Shown here: in pieces, positions 1-7,743 of the stretch
How the letters are laid out: every line of letters begins with the position of its first letter
Position numbering within the stretch: position 1 is the stretch's first letter
IMG/VR virus record: IMGVR_UViG_3300022934_000025
Coordinates: 1-55,753 of that record
Source: a virus
DNA length: 55,753 nt
Reading direction: 5' to 3' (one strand)
Made by a program: the position numbers and the translations under genes
The notes under the pieces: generated by a model
Seen by the model: only the letters and a program-made list of their open reading frames with translations
Database searches by the model: none
What the model was told of the DNA's origin: nothing

Positions 1-185
1 CCGAACTCCCGCGCCGCTTCCACTAGACCTTTTTCCGACTTAACTTTTCCCAAGTGGTCGTAAGCTAGAGAGTTCAGGCTGTAGCTAAATCTGTTTTCAT
101 CAAGCAGTGATGCGATGACCATGGTGTCTATGATGCGGCCTTTGACATCGAAGCCCATGGCTTTGATCCAACCCAAGTCATACTG
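1..185. repeat. Left copy of 185-bp terminal overlap
   Basis: Bases 1-185 match 55569-55753 except at positions 33, 69 and 171. All three differences fall at third codon positions of the DNA polymerase gene and are synonymous (GAA/GAG, TCT/TCA, GGT/GGC). Joining the two ends restores one continuous polymerase reading frame of 632 codons, so the molecule closes into a circle or is circularly permuted. The unit genome is therefore about 55,568 bp. The mismatches look like natural strain variation in a mixed population rather than random error. Confidence 0.95.
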
Positions 186-494
186 CGCGTTGTGCATGAT
201 CTTGTCGGCAGGACACTCAAACACTTTCTTTAGCCAGCGGTTGACGATCTTCTCATCAAGGTTGCCGCCGCCGAAGTGTCGGATCGGTATGTAGCCGGAC
301 CACTCATCTACTGCGATTGCGTAGCCCACCACTTCGCCGTCACCTGTTGGCCATCCGGGGCCGTTGCTCTTCAGGTTGGGGTCCTTGGTTTCTACGTCGA
401 TTGCTATCTTTTTGGCTGACGTTATGTCAGGCAATTCGATAGGTGGTATCCATTCACTTTTTGGGGCGAACATGCTCATTTGAAGCTTTGCCAT
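1..494 (-). CDS. polA: DNA polymerase I (family A), N-terminal part; 3'-5' exonuclease motifs
   Basis: This is the start of the replicative polymerase, cut by the window edge and continued at 55568-54167. Start ATG at 494 follows GGAG at a good distance and overlaps the end of the upstream gene by 41 nt. Residues 33-35 (D-V-E) form exonuclease motif I and residues 102-106 (NAQYD) form motif II, both metal-ligand motifs of proofreading domains. The joined protein is 631 residues, similar to other phage family A polymerases and lacking a 5'-3' exonuclease domain. It acts with the primase and helicases encoded just upstream. Confidence 0.93.
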   Translation of the reverse strand, partial: MAKLQMSMFAPKSEWIPPIELPDITSAKKIAIDVETKDPNLKSNGPGWPTGDGEVVGYAIAVDEWSGYIPIRHFGGGNLDEKIVNRWLKKVFECPADKIMHNAQYDLGWIKAMGFDVKGRIIDTMVIASLLDENRFSYSLNSLAYDHLGKVKSEKGLVEAAREF

Positions 495-747
495 TACCTT
501 CTCCACCCAATGCACCATACCCGCAGATGTCGAGCCACGAGTCCTCGTGCGTTGGGCTTACTATTAATCGTGAGAGCTTAACAGCGATCATGCACTGATA
601 AACTTGTTCAGGGGTTACGTCAGTATCAAGAATGACCTTCCATAAATTAGCGATGCGCTGGTGGTTCTCGTAGGCATCGCCGTATTCTTCGGCCCGCTTT
701 CCGTTGATAGTCTGCTCGGCCTTCTTGAGGATTTGTTCCCGCTTCAT
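454..747 (-). CDS. DUF6378-like small phage protein
   Basis: 97 residues. The central part has the pattern YGDAYENHQRIANLW, then a run like CMIAVKLSRL, then DSWLDICGYGAL. This arrangement resembles the DUF6378 family of small phage proteins, which are helical and have no established function; I name the family from memory. The ATG directly follows the stop of the upstream gene (TGAATG), and its 3' end overlaps the polymerase start, so it is translated as part of the replication operon. That context suggests a role in DNA or nucleotide metabolism, but the sequence shows no catalytic signature I can name. Confidence 0.75.
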   Translation of the reverse strand: MKREQILKKAEQTINGKRAEEYGDAYENHQRIANLWKVILDTDVTPEQVYQCMIAVKLSRLIVSPTHEDSWLDICGYGALGGEGNGKASNEHVRPKK

Positions 748-954
748 TCAATGTACCGTTTGGTTAAGGGGGCCATAGACACACCACTCTTGGAGTTCCA
801 TGTCCCACGTTAAGGTAAGGCCCGGTAAATCCTCGTCTTTAATGAGAGGATTGTTCCAGTCTTTTTCTGAGATTTCGTTTTCAAACAACGCACCATGTTT
901 CTCTTCTGCTTCGTGCATCATCTCCATATATTTCTTAAAGGTTATTCTGGTCAT
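748..954 (-). CDS. Hypothetical acidic protein in replication operon
   Basis: 68 residues, rich in Glu, Asp and aromatic residues, with the C-terminal part LTWDMELQEWCVYGPLNQT. No family is recognised and there is no signal peptide or membrane segment. The start overlaps the end of the SF1 helicase gene by 4 nt (ATGA) and the stop abuts the next ATG, so it is almost certainly translated within the operon. It may be an accessory of the helicase or polymerase, but that is only inferred from position. Confidence 0.7.
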   Translation of the reverse strand: MTRITFKKYMEMMHEAEEKHGALFENEISEKDWNNPLIKDEDLPGLTLTWDMELQEWCVYGPLNQTVH

Positions 955-2468
955 AGGTCGTAACTCCTTGATACGTCTTCCGCGTCTACTATGTACAAGT
1001 TCTTTCTAGCACGAGTTACCCCCACATAGAAAACACGATGTGTGTCATCCGGACTCTGTTGAAACTGTACGTCCGCCGCCGGACTTAAATCAGTAAAGAG
1101 TACAACGTTATCTGCTTCACCGCCCTTTGATCCGTGGATCGTGGACGCCGTAATCCGGGGAATCCCATTAAACTTCTCTCCTCTTCGAAGGAGAGCCGTG
1201 ATATAGGCACGGTCGGTGGAGGGTAATTTGTCCATGGCTTCGGACCAGATCATTTCCTTGGTCGCCAGCAAGCCGTGATGCTCCGCTAAATCATCAAACG
1301 TTACGAGGTCGTTATCATCAATTCCCGGCAGCTTTTTAAAGCCACGGGTTAAGCGTTCACCAATGGACATGTAGCTATATATTATACGCGCTACTTTGCC
1401 CGATACTTCTTTTCCCTTGCGCATTTGTTCCCAACCGTTGACCGCTTCGCTGATCTTTTCAGAGATGGACCGTCGTCCGCGGTAGTTGAACAGGTAGCCG
1501 TTTGACTTTAGGTCGTTGGCTACGGGTGTCAGTTGGTATCCAGCCTGCGACAAAATCAACCAATCCCCTTGTGCCATGTCGAGGGAGTTGATAGTTGTGA
1601 TTCGCGTCACGTTGCCGGGTTCCTCACGAGGCAGGTATTTCTTCGGAAATCGTCTGGCAATGCGACGCACGACATTCTCAGCTACTTCATGGACTCTACG
1701 TGGTATGCGGTAAGACTTGGATAGCGTTTCGCTACCGCCCGGTAAGTTGATGAAGTGGTCTACGTCGGCACCGGCCCAGCGGTAAATGGCTTGGTCATCA
1801 TCACCCGCGCAGTACATTTTCTTGGACCGACGGTCGAGCAGGTGGGCGATGTCCCACTGGAGCGGGGACAGGTCTTGTGCCTCATCTAAAAAGCAAAGCT
1901 CAAACTCAGGGCAGTAACGTGCGTCACCGTTGGCAAAGTGTTCGAGCATGTCGGTGAAGTCAAAAAGCCCCATGGCTTCTTTGTATTCTTTCAAACTGTT
2001 GGCGACAAAGTTAACTGTATTCCAGTCTTGTTCGATGTCGCTGATATTGTATTGGTCCCGCAGTGGGACCTTGCGCAGTCTCGCCAAGTTAATCAGGCCA
2101 AGGACCGGATCGCTACTTGCCACCATGCTAGGCACGTCATCATCTATCGACGTATTCTTTTGTCCGCCTAGTTCGACACCAATCGTGCGACTAAGCTCAC
2201 GATAGTTTTCTTCCTGCATTACCTGCTCTGGTCGGATGTCCGACATGGTGAGCGCCAGACTGTGTAGCGTCCGGAAGAACAACAGGTCTTCTTTGGGGTC
2301 CAAGTTAAACCGTGCGGCTGCACGTTCTTTTGCCTCATTTGCCGCTTTTCGAGTGAACGCCAAGAAGGCTATGCGAGTTGGTTCGACACCTTCTTCTAAA
2401 GCTTTGTCCACCATGTTGAGGAGCGTGGTTGTTTTACCAGTTCCGGGTGGACCGAAAATCCTAAACAT
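951..2468 (-). CDS. UvrD/Rep-like superfamily 1 DNA helicase
   Basis: 505 residues from ATG 2468. An upstream TTG at 2522 would add 18 residues but lies inside the preceding gene. The chosen ATG overlaps that gene's stop (ATGTTTAG), typical of coupled translation. Motifs in order: Walker A GPPGTGKTTT near residue 6, motif Ia FTRKAANEAKER, motif II LDEAQDLSPLQ, motif III AGDDDQAIYRWAGA, motif IV/V region STIHGSKGGEADNVVL, and motif VI YVGVTRARKN. These are the full SF1A helicase set, so it should be an ATP-driven 3'-5' DNA helicase for replication or repair. It is shorter than cellular UvrD (about 700 residues), as is usual in phages. Confidence 0.93.
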   Translation of the reverse strand: MFRIFGPPGTGKTTTLLNMVDKALEEGVEPTRIAFLAFTRKAANEAKERAAARFNLDPKEDLLFFRTLHSLALTMSDIRPEQVMQEENYRELSRTIGVELGGQKNTSIDDDVPSMVASSDPVLGLINLARLRKVPLRDQYNISDIEQDWNTVNFVANSLKEYKEAMGLFDFTDMLEHFANGDARYCPEFELCFLDEAQDLSPLQWDIAHLLDRRSKKMYCAGDDDQAIYRWAGADVDHFINLPGGSETLSKSYRIPRRVHEVAENVVRRIARRFPKKYLPREEPGNVTRITTINSLDMAQGDWLILSQAGYQLTPVANDLKSNGYLFNYRGRRSISEKISEAVNGWEQMRKGKEVSGKVARIIYSYMSIGERLTRGFKKLPGIDDNDLVTFDDLAEHHGLLATKEMIWSEAMDKLPSTDRAYITALLRRGEKFNGIPRITASTIHGSKGGEADNVVLFTDLSPAADVQFQQSPDDTHRVFYVGVTRARKNLYIVDAEDVSRSYDL

Positions 2469-2604
2469 TCTTTGTCTTTTCCCTGTAATAGATTTGCTGC
2501 ACACGTTGCTTGGTGATGCCAAACAACTTCGCCACCGCCGTCATTGTCATTCGTTCTTTGTCGATTAACCGAACGATTTCTGTGTCACGGTCCTTCTTCG
2601 ACAT
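2461..2604 (-). CDS. 47-residue HTH protein resembling sigma70 region 4
   Basis: A short gene of 48 codons from ATG 2604 to TAG 2461. Residues 18-42 read TMTAVAKLFGITKQRVQQIYYRE, split here as TMTAVAKLFGITKQ and RVQQIYYRE. This is very close in pattern to the helix-turn-helix of sigma70 region 4.2, where a G-(I/V)-T-(R/K)-x-R-(V/I)-x-Q-I motif contacts the -35 element. The rest is a short charged N-terminus. It starts 5 nt after the primase stop and its stop overlaps the helicase ATG, so it is embedded in the replication operon. It may bind DNA at promoters or at an origin. Function is inferred from the motif only. Confidence 0.78.
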   Translation of the reverse strand: MSKKDRDTEIVRLIDKERMTMTAVAKLFGITKQRVQQIYYREKTKNV

Positions 2605-2609
2605 ACTGC

Positions 2610-4148
2610 TCAAAATGGTGCCTCCTCTTGGTTTCCGAACGACGGGGTTTTTAGTTCAACATCTGCGCTTTCGAACGCAGGGATTTTCCAAACTCGTACA
2701 GCGCGGCCTTTGATCTTCAAGACCATACTGTCGCCATTAATATCACGCAGACGCTGCGCGATCTTGTGAGACTTATATTCGAAAAACTTATTCTTTTTGA
2801 GATAGCTTTCAAAGTCTTTGAGACGGAAGTAAGTGACCTCCTCCTCTTCATCAGTCCATGGGCGACGGAGCAGGATTTCTTCTTTGTCCTGCGCTTGCTG
2901 TAGGTGACTGCAAAATTCTTCAAGGTAATCGTAAAACTGTCCGCTGATGCTGGCGTCCTGCGCCACTTCAATAATGGCGCTTTCGTTGTCACGCATCTCA
3001 GTCATCAGGGTGCTAATGCGGCTTTCCCATTGTGCCTTCTGCACGGACCGCGGCATGAAGTTAAGTTGCTCCATGCAGGATTTCTGGAACATGGGCTGGC
3101 TCATCAAAGCGTCCGTGTCTAGCTCCAGAGGTTCGCCGTTAACGTCCATAAACCATACAGGTGGGGTGGAGTTATACTTGCGTAGGTTCGCTATCGTAGC
3201 GCCCGCTACAGCGGCTCCTATGCCAAATTTACGGGTACGACACAGTTCTTTGTTGCAGTGTGCGCTAATCGGCGCGTCAGAGCATTTGTATGCGTAGTCT
3301 TTGCGGTCTAGTTGCTTGGCAACTATGTTGACCTCCGGTAATGGCAATGGCGGAGATAGGAACTCCATGTTGTATCGTAGTATTTCTGACTCCCAACTAT
3401 CCGGGTACGCTTTTCGTAAGTACACCCCAATGTTGAATAGACCATTATTTCTGCCCCCTTCGCTGATGCGTTGCTTACAAAGTATCTGTAAACAGGGCGG
3501 TCCGTCCTTCATTAAGTCCGTTTCACCGCTGTCTACTATCTGTAGCTTAACAACCTCTTCTGGGGTTTGAGCGTATTTTTCGTATAGCTCTATGAACTCA
3601 TTTAGATCAGCGGATGTACCATCATCCAAGAATGCGTAACGCAAGCCGTTTTCGTGATCGTAGTATGGAAGGTTGAGAAAGTTTCCAACGTCACCCCGGT
3701 CGAGATGCAGCTTTACCTGCTTTGGGAATATCTCACTCTCGCCATAACCAAGCGCCGCGGACATGTGTTGCAGAGCCTTCTGCATGTCTTTCGCTTCAAC
3801 CCATTCTTTTGAGAACAGAAAGCAGTGCGCACCGCCAGACTTACTGCGGCACACTACTAAAGGTAACTTTAACTTTCTAATCTTTTGTACAAGTAGCTTG
3901 TGGTCGAGCGGATACTGGTCCACGTCGATGCAACCCCACTTGCACATGTTGTCTTCATTGATCGGGATGATACCCAATCCGTTGCCCTTGCCGGACAGAT
4001 GGTTTTCCCAAAGCTTCTTAGTCCGGGGTTCGCGTGTGACCCCCGCCTTGCCTTGCGCTTTACCGTTAGCTGCGGTCTTTTCAATCTTGAAGTAACCGTG
4101 TGCTTCTTTCAGGCCATCGAAGATAGCCATAAATTTCTCTAATGACAT
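2610..4148 (-). CDS. Archaeo-eukaryotic-type primase (TOTE/AEP-like)
   Basis: 512 residues from ATG 4148, which follows GGGGG at good spacing; earlier in-frame starts (4160, 4181) fall in or next to a terminator hairpin and are unlikely. CKWGCIDVDQYP near residues 69-80 supplies the D-x-D metal motif. SKSGGAHCF near 103-110 is the S-x-H motif, and GESEIFPKQ follows, as in AEP primases of the TOTE type. A downstream segment with CSDAPISAHCNKELC is a probable metal-binding knuckle, and the C-terminal half is a primase-associated helical region. It should lay primers for the polymerase encoded in the same operon. Confidence 0.87.
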   Translation of the reverse strand: MSLEKFMAIFDGLKEAHGYFKIEKTAANGKAQGKAGVTREPRTKKLWENHLSGKGNGLGIIPINEDNMCKWGCIDVDQYPLDHKLLVQKIRKLKLPLVVCRSKSGGAHCFLFSKEWVEAKDMQKALQHMSAALGYGESEIFPKQVKLHLDRGDVGNFLNLPYYDHENGLRYAFLDDGTSADLNEFIELYEKYAQTPEEVVKLQIVDSGETDLMKDGPPCLQILCKQRISEGGRNNGLFNIGVYLRKAYPDSWESEILRYNMEFLSPPLPLPEVNIVAKQLDRKDYAYKCSDAPISAHCNKELCRTRKFGIGAAVAGATIANLRKYNSTPPVWFMDVNGEPLELDTDALMSQPMFQKSCMEQLNFMPRSVQKAQWESRISTLMTEMRDNESAIIEVAQDASISGQFYDYLEEFCSHLQQAQDKEEILLRRPWTDEEEEVTYFRLKDFESYLKKNKFFEYKSHKIAQRLRDINGDSMVLKIKGRAVRVWKIPAFESADVELKTPSFGNQEEAPF

Positions 4149-4164
4149 CTGTGCCCCCATACGG

Positions 4165-4193
4165 AAAAAACGACGGGGCACAAGGCCCCGTCG
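4165..4193 (-). terminator. Rho-independent terminator after the SSB-like gene
   Basis: On the minus strand a 9-bp stem (arms 4185-4193 and 4171-4179, loop CTTGT) is followed by six T residues (4170-4165). It lies 10 bp past the stop of the 4203-4982 gene and just before the primase start. It should attenuate transcription from the first two operon genes into the primase and polymerase genes, giving more SSB-like protein than replication enzymes. Confidence 0.88.
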
Positions 4194-4202
4194 CGTGACT
4201 AA

Positions 4203-4982
4203 TTAAAACGGTGTTGATTGGTCGCCGTTTTCGTCGTCCGTATGTTTCACCACAACATCGCCTGCGGTGATGCTCTCTGCAAAGTTCTTCGCTCTCATAT
4301 ACAGATCGCCATCTTCGATAATGCCTTCGCAGGACATCTCCCACCCATGCCAAGAACCTTTTGAGTTCTCTTCGGCAATGGTTTTCAGGTGATAGATGTG
4401 GCTAAAACGGGGCGGGGTAAACGGCCCGTTCTTACCCTGTATCGAACGAGACGCCATCATACTGTTCCACTTACGGCTCTTTTTAAGCTGCGTGGATTTC
4501 ATTGCGATGAGGGCGGTCTCGGCTGACCCATCATCGTTGAGAAGGAGTACGAAGTGCTGGTGGGTTTCTTCGATGTAGTCACCCTCCCCACCGACAACAT
4601 ATTCTTTGTTGTCGTCGGGGCTACGCTCCGTCTTTGGCCGCTCTTCTCCCGGCTCGTAAATTGCCATGGGCGCACCGCTTCCGCTGCCACGCGGAGCCCA
4701 CTGGATAAACCTACGCTGGTAAGCACAAGGAATCACGCGGACACCTTCCTTACCTTTGTACGCCAACCCAGTAACGGTGTTGTAAATATCGCCCTTACGA
4801 GCATCGACAGTATCGTCGTCCAATACAGGATCGTTACCAGACAAGACTTTTAGAAACGGAAGAGCTAAGTCTTCAGTTCCCATATTCTCCATGCCTGCTC
4901 CGGCATCCTGCTCCATTAAGGCAGCATCAAATACTGCCACTTCGTTTTTGCCAGCTTTGGCAACAGCTTTTTTATCGCTCAT
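4203..4982 (-). CDS. Putative single-stranded DNA-binding protein
   Basis: 259 residues, acidic. The N-terminal region contains AGAGMENMGTEDLALPFLKV, a block I associate with a marine phage family linked to replication genes. The last residues are HTDDENGDQSTPF: an acidic tail ending in Pro-Phe, the hallmark by which SSB and T7 gp2.5-type proteins contact partner proteins. The ATG overlaps the upstream stop (ATGA), and a strong terminator follows, so this gene and its upstream neighbour form the most highly transcribed unit of the replication module. The SSB role is inferred from tail and position; an OB fold cannot be confirmed by eye. Confidence 0.6.
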   Translation of the reverse strand: MSDKKAVAKAGKNEVAVFDAALMEQDAGAGMENMGTEDLALPFLKVLSGNDPVLDDDTVDARKGDIYNTVTGLAYKGKEGVRVIPCAYQRRFIQWAPRGSGSGAPMAIYEPGEERPKTERSPDDNKEYVVGGEGDYIEETHQHFVLLLNDDGSAETALIAMKSTQLKKSRKWNSMMASRSIQGKNGPFTPPRFSHIYHLKTIAEENSKGSWHGWEMSCEGIIEDGDLYMRAKNFAESITAGDVVVKHTDDENGDQSTPF

Positions 4983-5563
4983 TTTTTACCTCTCTTGATA
5001 ACTGCGCGTTGACCTACCCATGCCCCAAACAATTCCATAGGAAACTCATCTCCTGCTTCGCAACGTTCTTTAACGAACGCACGTAGCGTTTGAGGGTGTA
5101 CCTCTGTTTTTTGATCGGGGACATATCCTTGCTGTTGCGCGAAGGCAGCAAAGGCACTCGCTTGATCGTCCTCGCCACGGCCAAACTGACAGGCGACAGT
5201 ATTCTTGATAATGTCGTCGTATCCGTTATCGCGCAGCCACTCGAAAGCCTCTGGACGTTTCTCAACGAGAATGGATGCACCATAGGTTTGTTTAACCTCG
5301 ACGGTTGATCCGTCATCAAGTGCGAAGTGGGACATGCCTATCTCTGCAAGCATCGCAGGCATTTCCTCATCCGTTAATTTAAGAAGCTCTTTCTTCTCAT
5401 CTTTAAGACGTTGCTCAAGATCAGAAATGGTCGCCTCCTTATCACGGATTGTTCTGGCCAACGCAGCTACCGAAGTAAGTCCTTGCTGGTCAATTTTCTC
5501 AACGGATGAAGCTTGATTTTCTTCAAAATCCTGCTCCATCAGTTTTGCTAGGTCATCACTCAT
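4979..5563 (-). CDS. Coiled-coil replication-module protein of unknown function
   Basis: 194 residues from ATG 5563, preceded by AAAGGAG at 7-nt spacing; the longer frame to 5599 lacks a ribosome site. Residues about 45-75 form a charged coiled coil, followed by an alpha/beta region (SHFALDDGSTVEVKQTYGAS) and a basic C-terminus ending KRGKK. It is the first gene of the leftward early operon, overlaps the SSB-like gene by 4 nt and sits right behind the divergent promoter. I recognise it as a type often found next to phage replication genes but cannot name its activity. Confidence 0.78.
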   Translation of the reverse strand: MSDDLAKLMEQDFEENQASSVEKIDQQGLTSVAALARTIRDKEATISDLEQRLKDEKKELLKLTDEEMPAMLAEIGMSHFALDDGSTVEVKQTYGASILVEKRPEAFEWLRDNGYDDIIKNTVACQFGRGEDDQASAFAAFAQQQGYVPDQKTEVHPQTLRAFVKERCEAGDEFPMELFGAWVGQRAVIKRGKK

Positions 5564-5609
5564 CGTATTTCTCCTTTCGTGTGACGTGGTTAAAGGCACC
5601 TTTCGGGCC

Positions 5610-5650
5610 TTGACAATTTAAGATAATATCTTATACACTGAGTATGTCAA
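5610..5650. promoter_or_regulatory. Symmetric divergent sigma70-like promoters with central palindrome
   Basis: Rightward promoter: TTGACA at 5610-5615, 16-bp spacer, TATACA at 5632-5637, driving the SNF2 helicase. Leftward promoter: TTGACA read on the minus strand at 5650-5645, 16-bp spacer, TATTAT at 5628-5623, driving the replication operon. The two -10 regions interlock on a perfect 6+3+6 palindrome, TAAGAT-AAT-ATCTTA (5619-5633), which could be an operator. A protein bound there would shut or balance both directions. Promoter calls are by consensus match only. Confidence 0.75.
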
Positions 5651-5674
5651 GCGTTTTTAAAAAATAGGTTCAAA

Positions 5675-7123
5675 ATGATCGGCTACGAATACGAGACCCA
5701 ACCCTACGACCACCAACGTAAAGCGTTCGAAGACTCGTGGGCCGCGGAGTTTTATGCGCTTCTTATGGAGATGGGCACAGGCAAATCAAAGGTTGCCATT
5801 GATACCATGGGGGCATTGTTCGAGGCAGGAAAAATCAAAGCTGCGCTGATCGTTGCGCCGAAAGGGGTCTACGACAACTGGGTCAAAGGCGAAGTGCCGC
5901 TTCACCTCCCGAAGCGGATCGACCGTAGCATTATGCGATGGACGCCAGCAAAAACCCAGCGTTATGAAAATGACCTGAAAGATTTTATCGTGGACCGTGA
6001 TCCGAAGTTGAAGGTCTTCGTAATGAACATCGAAGCGTTCTCCTCTCAACGTGGCACCGAAGCTGCTACGGCATTCCTATACCAGAATCCCGACAACATT
6101 GTGATTGTCGATGAATCAACTACAATAAAGAATAGAAAGGCTGCGAGGACGAAGAACATTATCGCGTTGCAGGCACGGGCTAAATACCGCCGGATATTGA
6201 CCGGCTCCCCTATAACCAAGAGCCCTATGGACCTGTTCAGCCAATGTAACTTCCTTGCCGAAAAGGCGCTCGGCTTCAATAGCTACTACGCATTTCAAGC
6301 GCGTTACGCCAATGTTCAGAAACGGACCATGGGTCATCGCAGTTTTCAACAGATCGTGGGCTATCGACGGTTAGACGAACTATCTGAAAAGTTAGATCGG
6401 TTTAGTAGTCGAGTTCTAAAAGTCGATTGCCTTGATCTTCCGGTCAAAGTCTACACTCGTAGAGAAGTCCACCTTACACCAGAGCAAACCCGCCTGTATG
6501 TGCAGATGAAAAAGCTGGCGCTTGCCAAGCTTGAAAGCGGGGAACTAGCAACCACGGCTAGTGTGCTGACACAGATTATGCGGTTACAACAGATTTGCTG
6601 CGGACATTTGCAGCCAGACGACGGCGAGATACAGACCATTAAAAGCAACCGTTTGAACGAATTACTCGACGTGACTGAAGAGCTTCAGGGAAAAGCCATC
6701 ATTTGGGCGACGTATACACACGACATCCAACAGATAGCTTCTGCCCTGCGCGACCGTTTCGGGCCCGATTCGGTCGCAACCTATTACGGAGCAACACCAC
6801 AAGATGAGCGCCAAGAGATCGTTGAGAGGTTTCAAAACCCCTCTGATCCATTGCGCTTTTTTGTGGGGCAGCCCAAGACTGGTGGTTATGGCATTACGCT
6901 AACCGCTGCCAATACCGTAGTTTACTACAGCAACAGCTACGACCTAGAAATTAGATTGCAGTCAGAAGACCGTGCGCATCGTATTGGTCAGACCAACAAG
7001 GTAACGTACATCGACCTTGTGTCACCGGGCACGATAGATGAAAAGATACTAGAAGCGTTACGCAGTAAGATTGATATAGCCGGTAAGGTGCTTAACGAAG
7101 AAGTACAGGAATGGTTGCGCTAG
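5675..7123 (+). CDS. SNF2-type superfamily 2 helicase/ATPase
   Basis: 482 residues. The N-terminal lobe has Walker A MEMGTGKSKVA (residues 31-41), motif II VDESTTIKN and motif III LTGSPITKSP. The C-terminal lobe has the block IIWATYTHDI, then GGYGITLTAANTVVYY and the motif VI stretch QSEDRAHRIGQTNKV, the signature of SNF2/Rad54-like enzymes. Such phage proteins are dsDNA translocases or helicases in replication, recombination or host takeover. It is the only gene on the plus strand, with its own promoter at 5610-5637, and its stop overlaps that of the convergent small gene. The ribosome site is weak (TAGG). Confidence 0.93.
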   Translation: MIGYEYETQPYDHQRKAFEDSWAAEFYALLMEMGTGKSKVAIDTMGALFEAGKIKAALIVAPKGVYDNWVKGEVPLHLPKRIDRSIMRWTPAKTQRYENDLKDFIVDRDPKLKVFVMNIEAFSSQRGTEAATAFLYQNPDNIVIVDESTTIKNRKAARTKNIIALQARAKYRRILTGSPITKSPMDLFSQCNFLAEKALGFNSYYAFQARYANVQKRTMGHRSFQQIVGYRRLDELSEKLDRFSSRVLKVDCLDLPVKVYTRREVHLTPEQTRLYVQMKKLALAKLESGELATTASVLTQIMRLQQICCGHLQPDDGEIQTIKSNRLNELLDVTEELQGKAIIWATYTHDIQQIASALRDRFGPDSVATYYGATPQDERQEIVERFQNPSDPLRFFVGQPKTGGYGITLTAANTVVYYSNSYDLEIRLQSEDRAHRIGQTNKVTYIDLVSPGTIDEKILEALRSKIDIAGKVLNEEVQEWLR

Positions 7124-7269
7124 TCTTTGTTATTCCAGAGATCGAAAAGGACTTTAATTTTTTCTTTTATAGTTTCGATGTCCGCGTGCATTTTGGCAAG
7201 CACAATCACTAGCGTTACAAACGCCAGTCCAATGGGGAACAAAACTCCAACTAGGCTTACTACATCCAT
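7120..7269 (-). CDS. Small single-span membrane protein (49 aa)
   Basis: A 50-codon frame from ATG 7269 to TAG 7120. Residues about 4-25 (VSLVGVLFPIGLAFVTLVIV) form one transmembrane helix, followed by a charged helix MHADIETIKEKIKVLFDLW. It is the last gene of the leftward virion operon, and its stop overlaps the stop of the convergent SNF2 gene by two bases. Its size and topology resemble small phage holin- or antiholin-like proteins, but the ribosome site is poor and function is unproven. Confidence 0.62.
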   Translation of the reverse strand: MDVVSLVGVLFPIGLAFVTLVIVLAKMHADIETIKEKIKVLFDLWNNKD

Positions 7270-7284
7270 AATCGAACACTATCT

Positions 7285-7743
7285 TTAGCGCAAAAGTAAG
7301 AATAAATACAAGCCTGCAAAACACACAAGCAAACAACAAAAGCCAATGCCAACAAGCTGGCCTAGCTCCCGATACAGTTTACGACGTTCTGCTTTTTTCT
7401 TTTTTATTTTTGCAAGTTCTTTTTCGTGTTGTATACGGCTTTCTTCTACGCGGTTCATGATTTCGTTGTAGTCAGAAGCCAGTCCCTGCATCAGCATCAT
7501 GTCTTTCAATTGTTGGTTAAACGTTTGTAGCTGTTTTTTAGCCACCTGCATCTGCATGGAGTCTTGTAGGGATAACTTACCTACATGTTTAGATTCAGCT
7601 TCTTGAAGCTTTTCGTTCGCGGTCGCGTACTTCTGGATGATGCTTCCCAAGTCGCTCGCGTGTCCGCCTGCGGTTTTTACGGCGGATATAGCGTCATTGA
7701 TACCCTTGACTGCGGCAATGACCGCAGCGACTTCGGCTAACAT
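7285..7743 (-). CDS. Coiled-coil protein with C-terminal membrane anchor
   Basis: 152 residues: an amphipathic Ala/Val-rich N-terminus (LAEVAAVIAAVKGINDAIS), a long charged coiled coil (about 45-125), then a C-terminal membrane helix (IGFCCLLVCFAGLYLFLLL). The same layout, length and N-terminal pattern occur in the protein at 38427-38882 beside the lysis genes, so the two look like distant paralogs. The start overlaps the stop of the next gene upstream (TAATG at 7743). A virion-associated or lysis role is possible; no family name is known to me. Confidence 0.75.
   Translation of the reverse strand: MLAEVAAVIAAVKGINDAISAVKTAGGHASDLGSIIQKYATANEKLQEAESKHVGKLSLQDSMQMQVAKKQLQTFNQQLKDMMLMQGLASDYNEIMNRVEESRIQHEKELAKIKKKKAERRKLYRELGQLVGIGFCCLLVCFAGLYLFLLLR

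Noticed and set aside
2469-2522. Upstream TTG start for the SF1 helicase
   Set aside because: It would lie within the 47-residue HTH gene, whereas ATG 2468 overlaps that gene's stop as expected for coupled translation.
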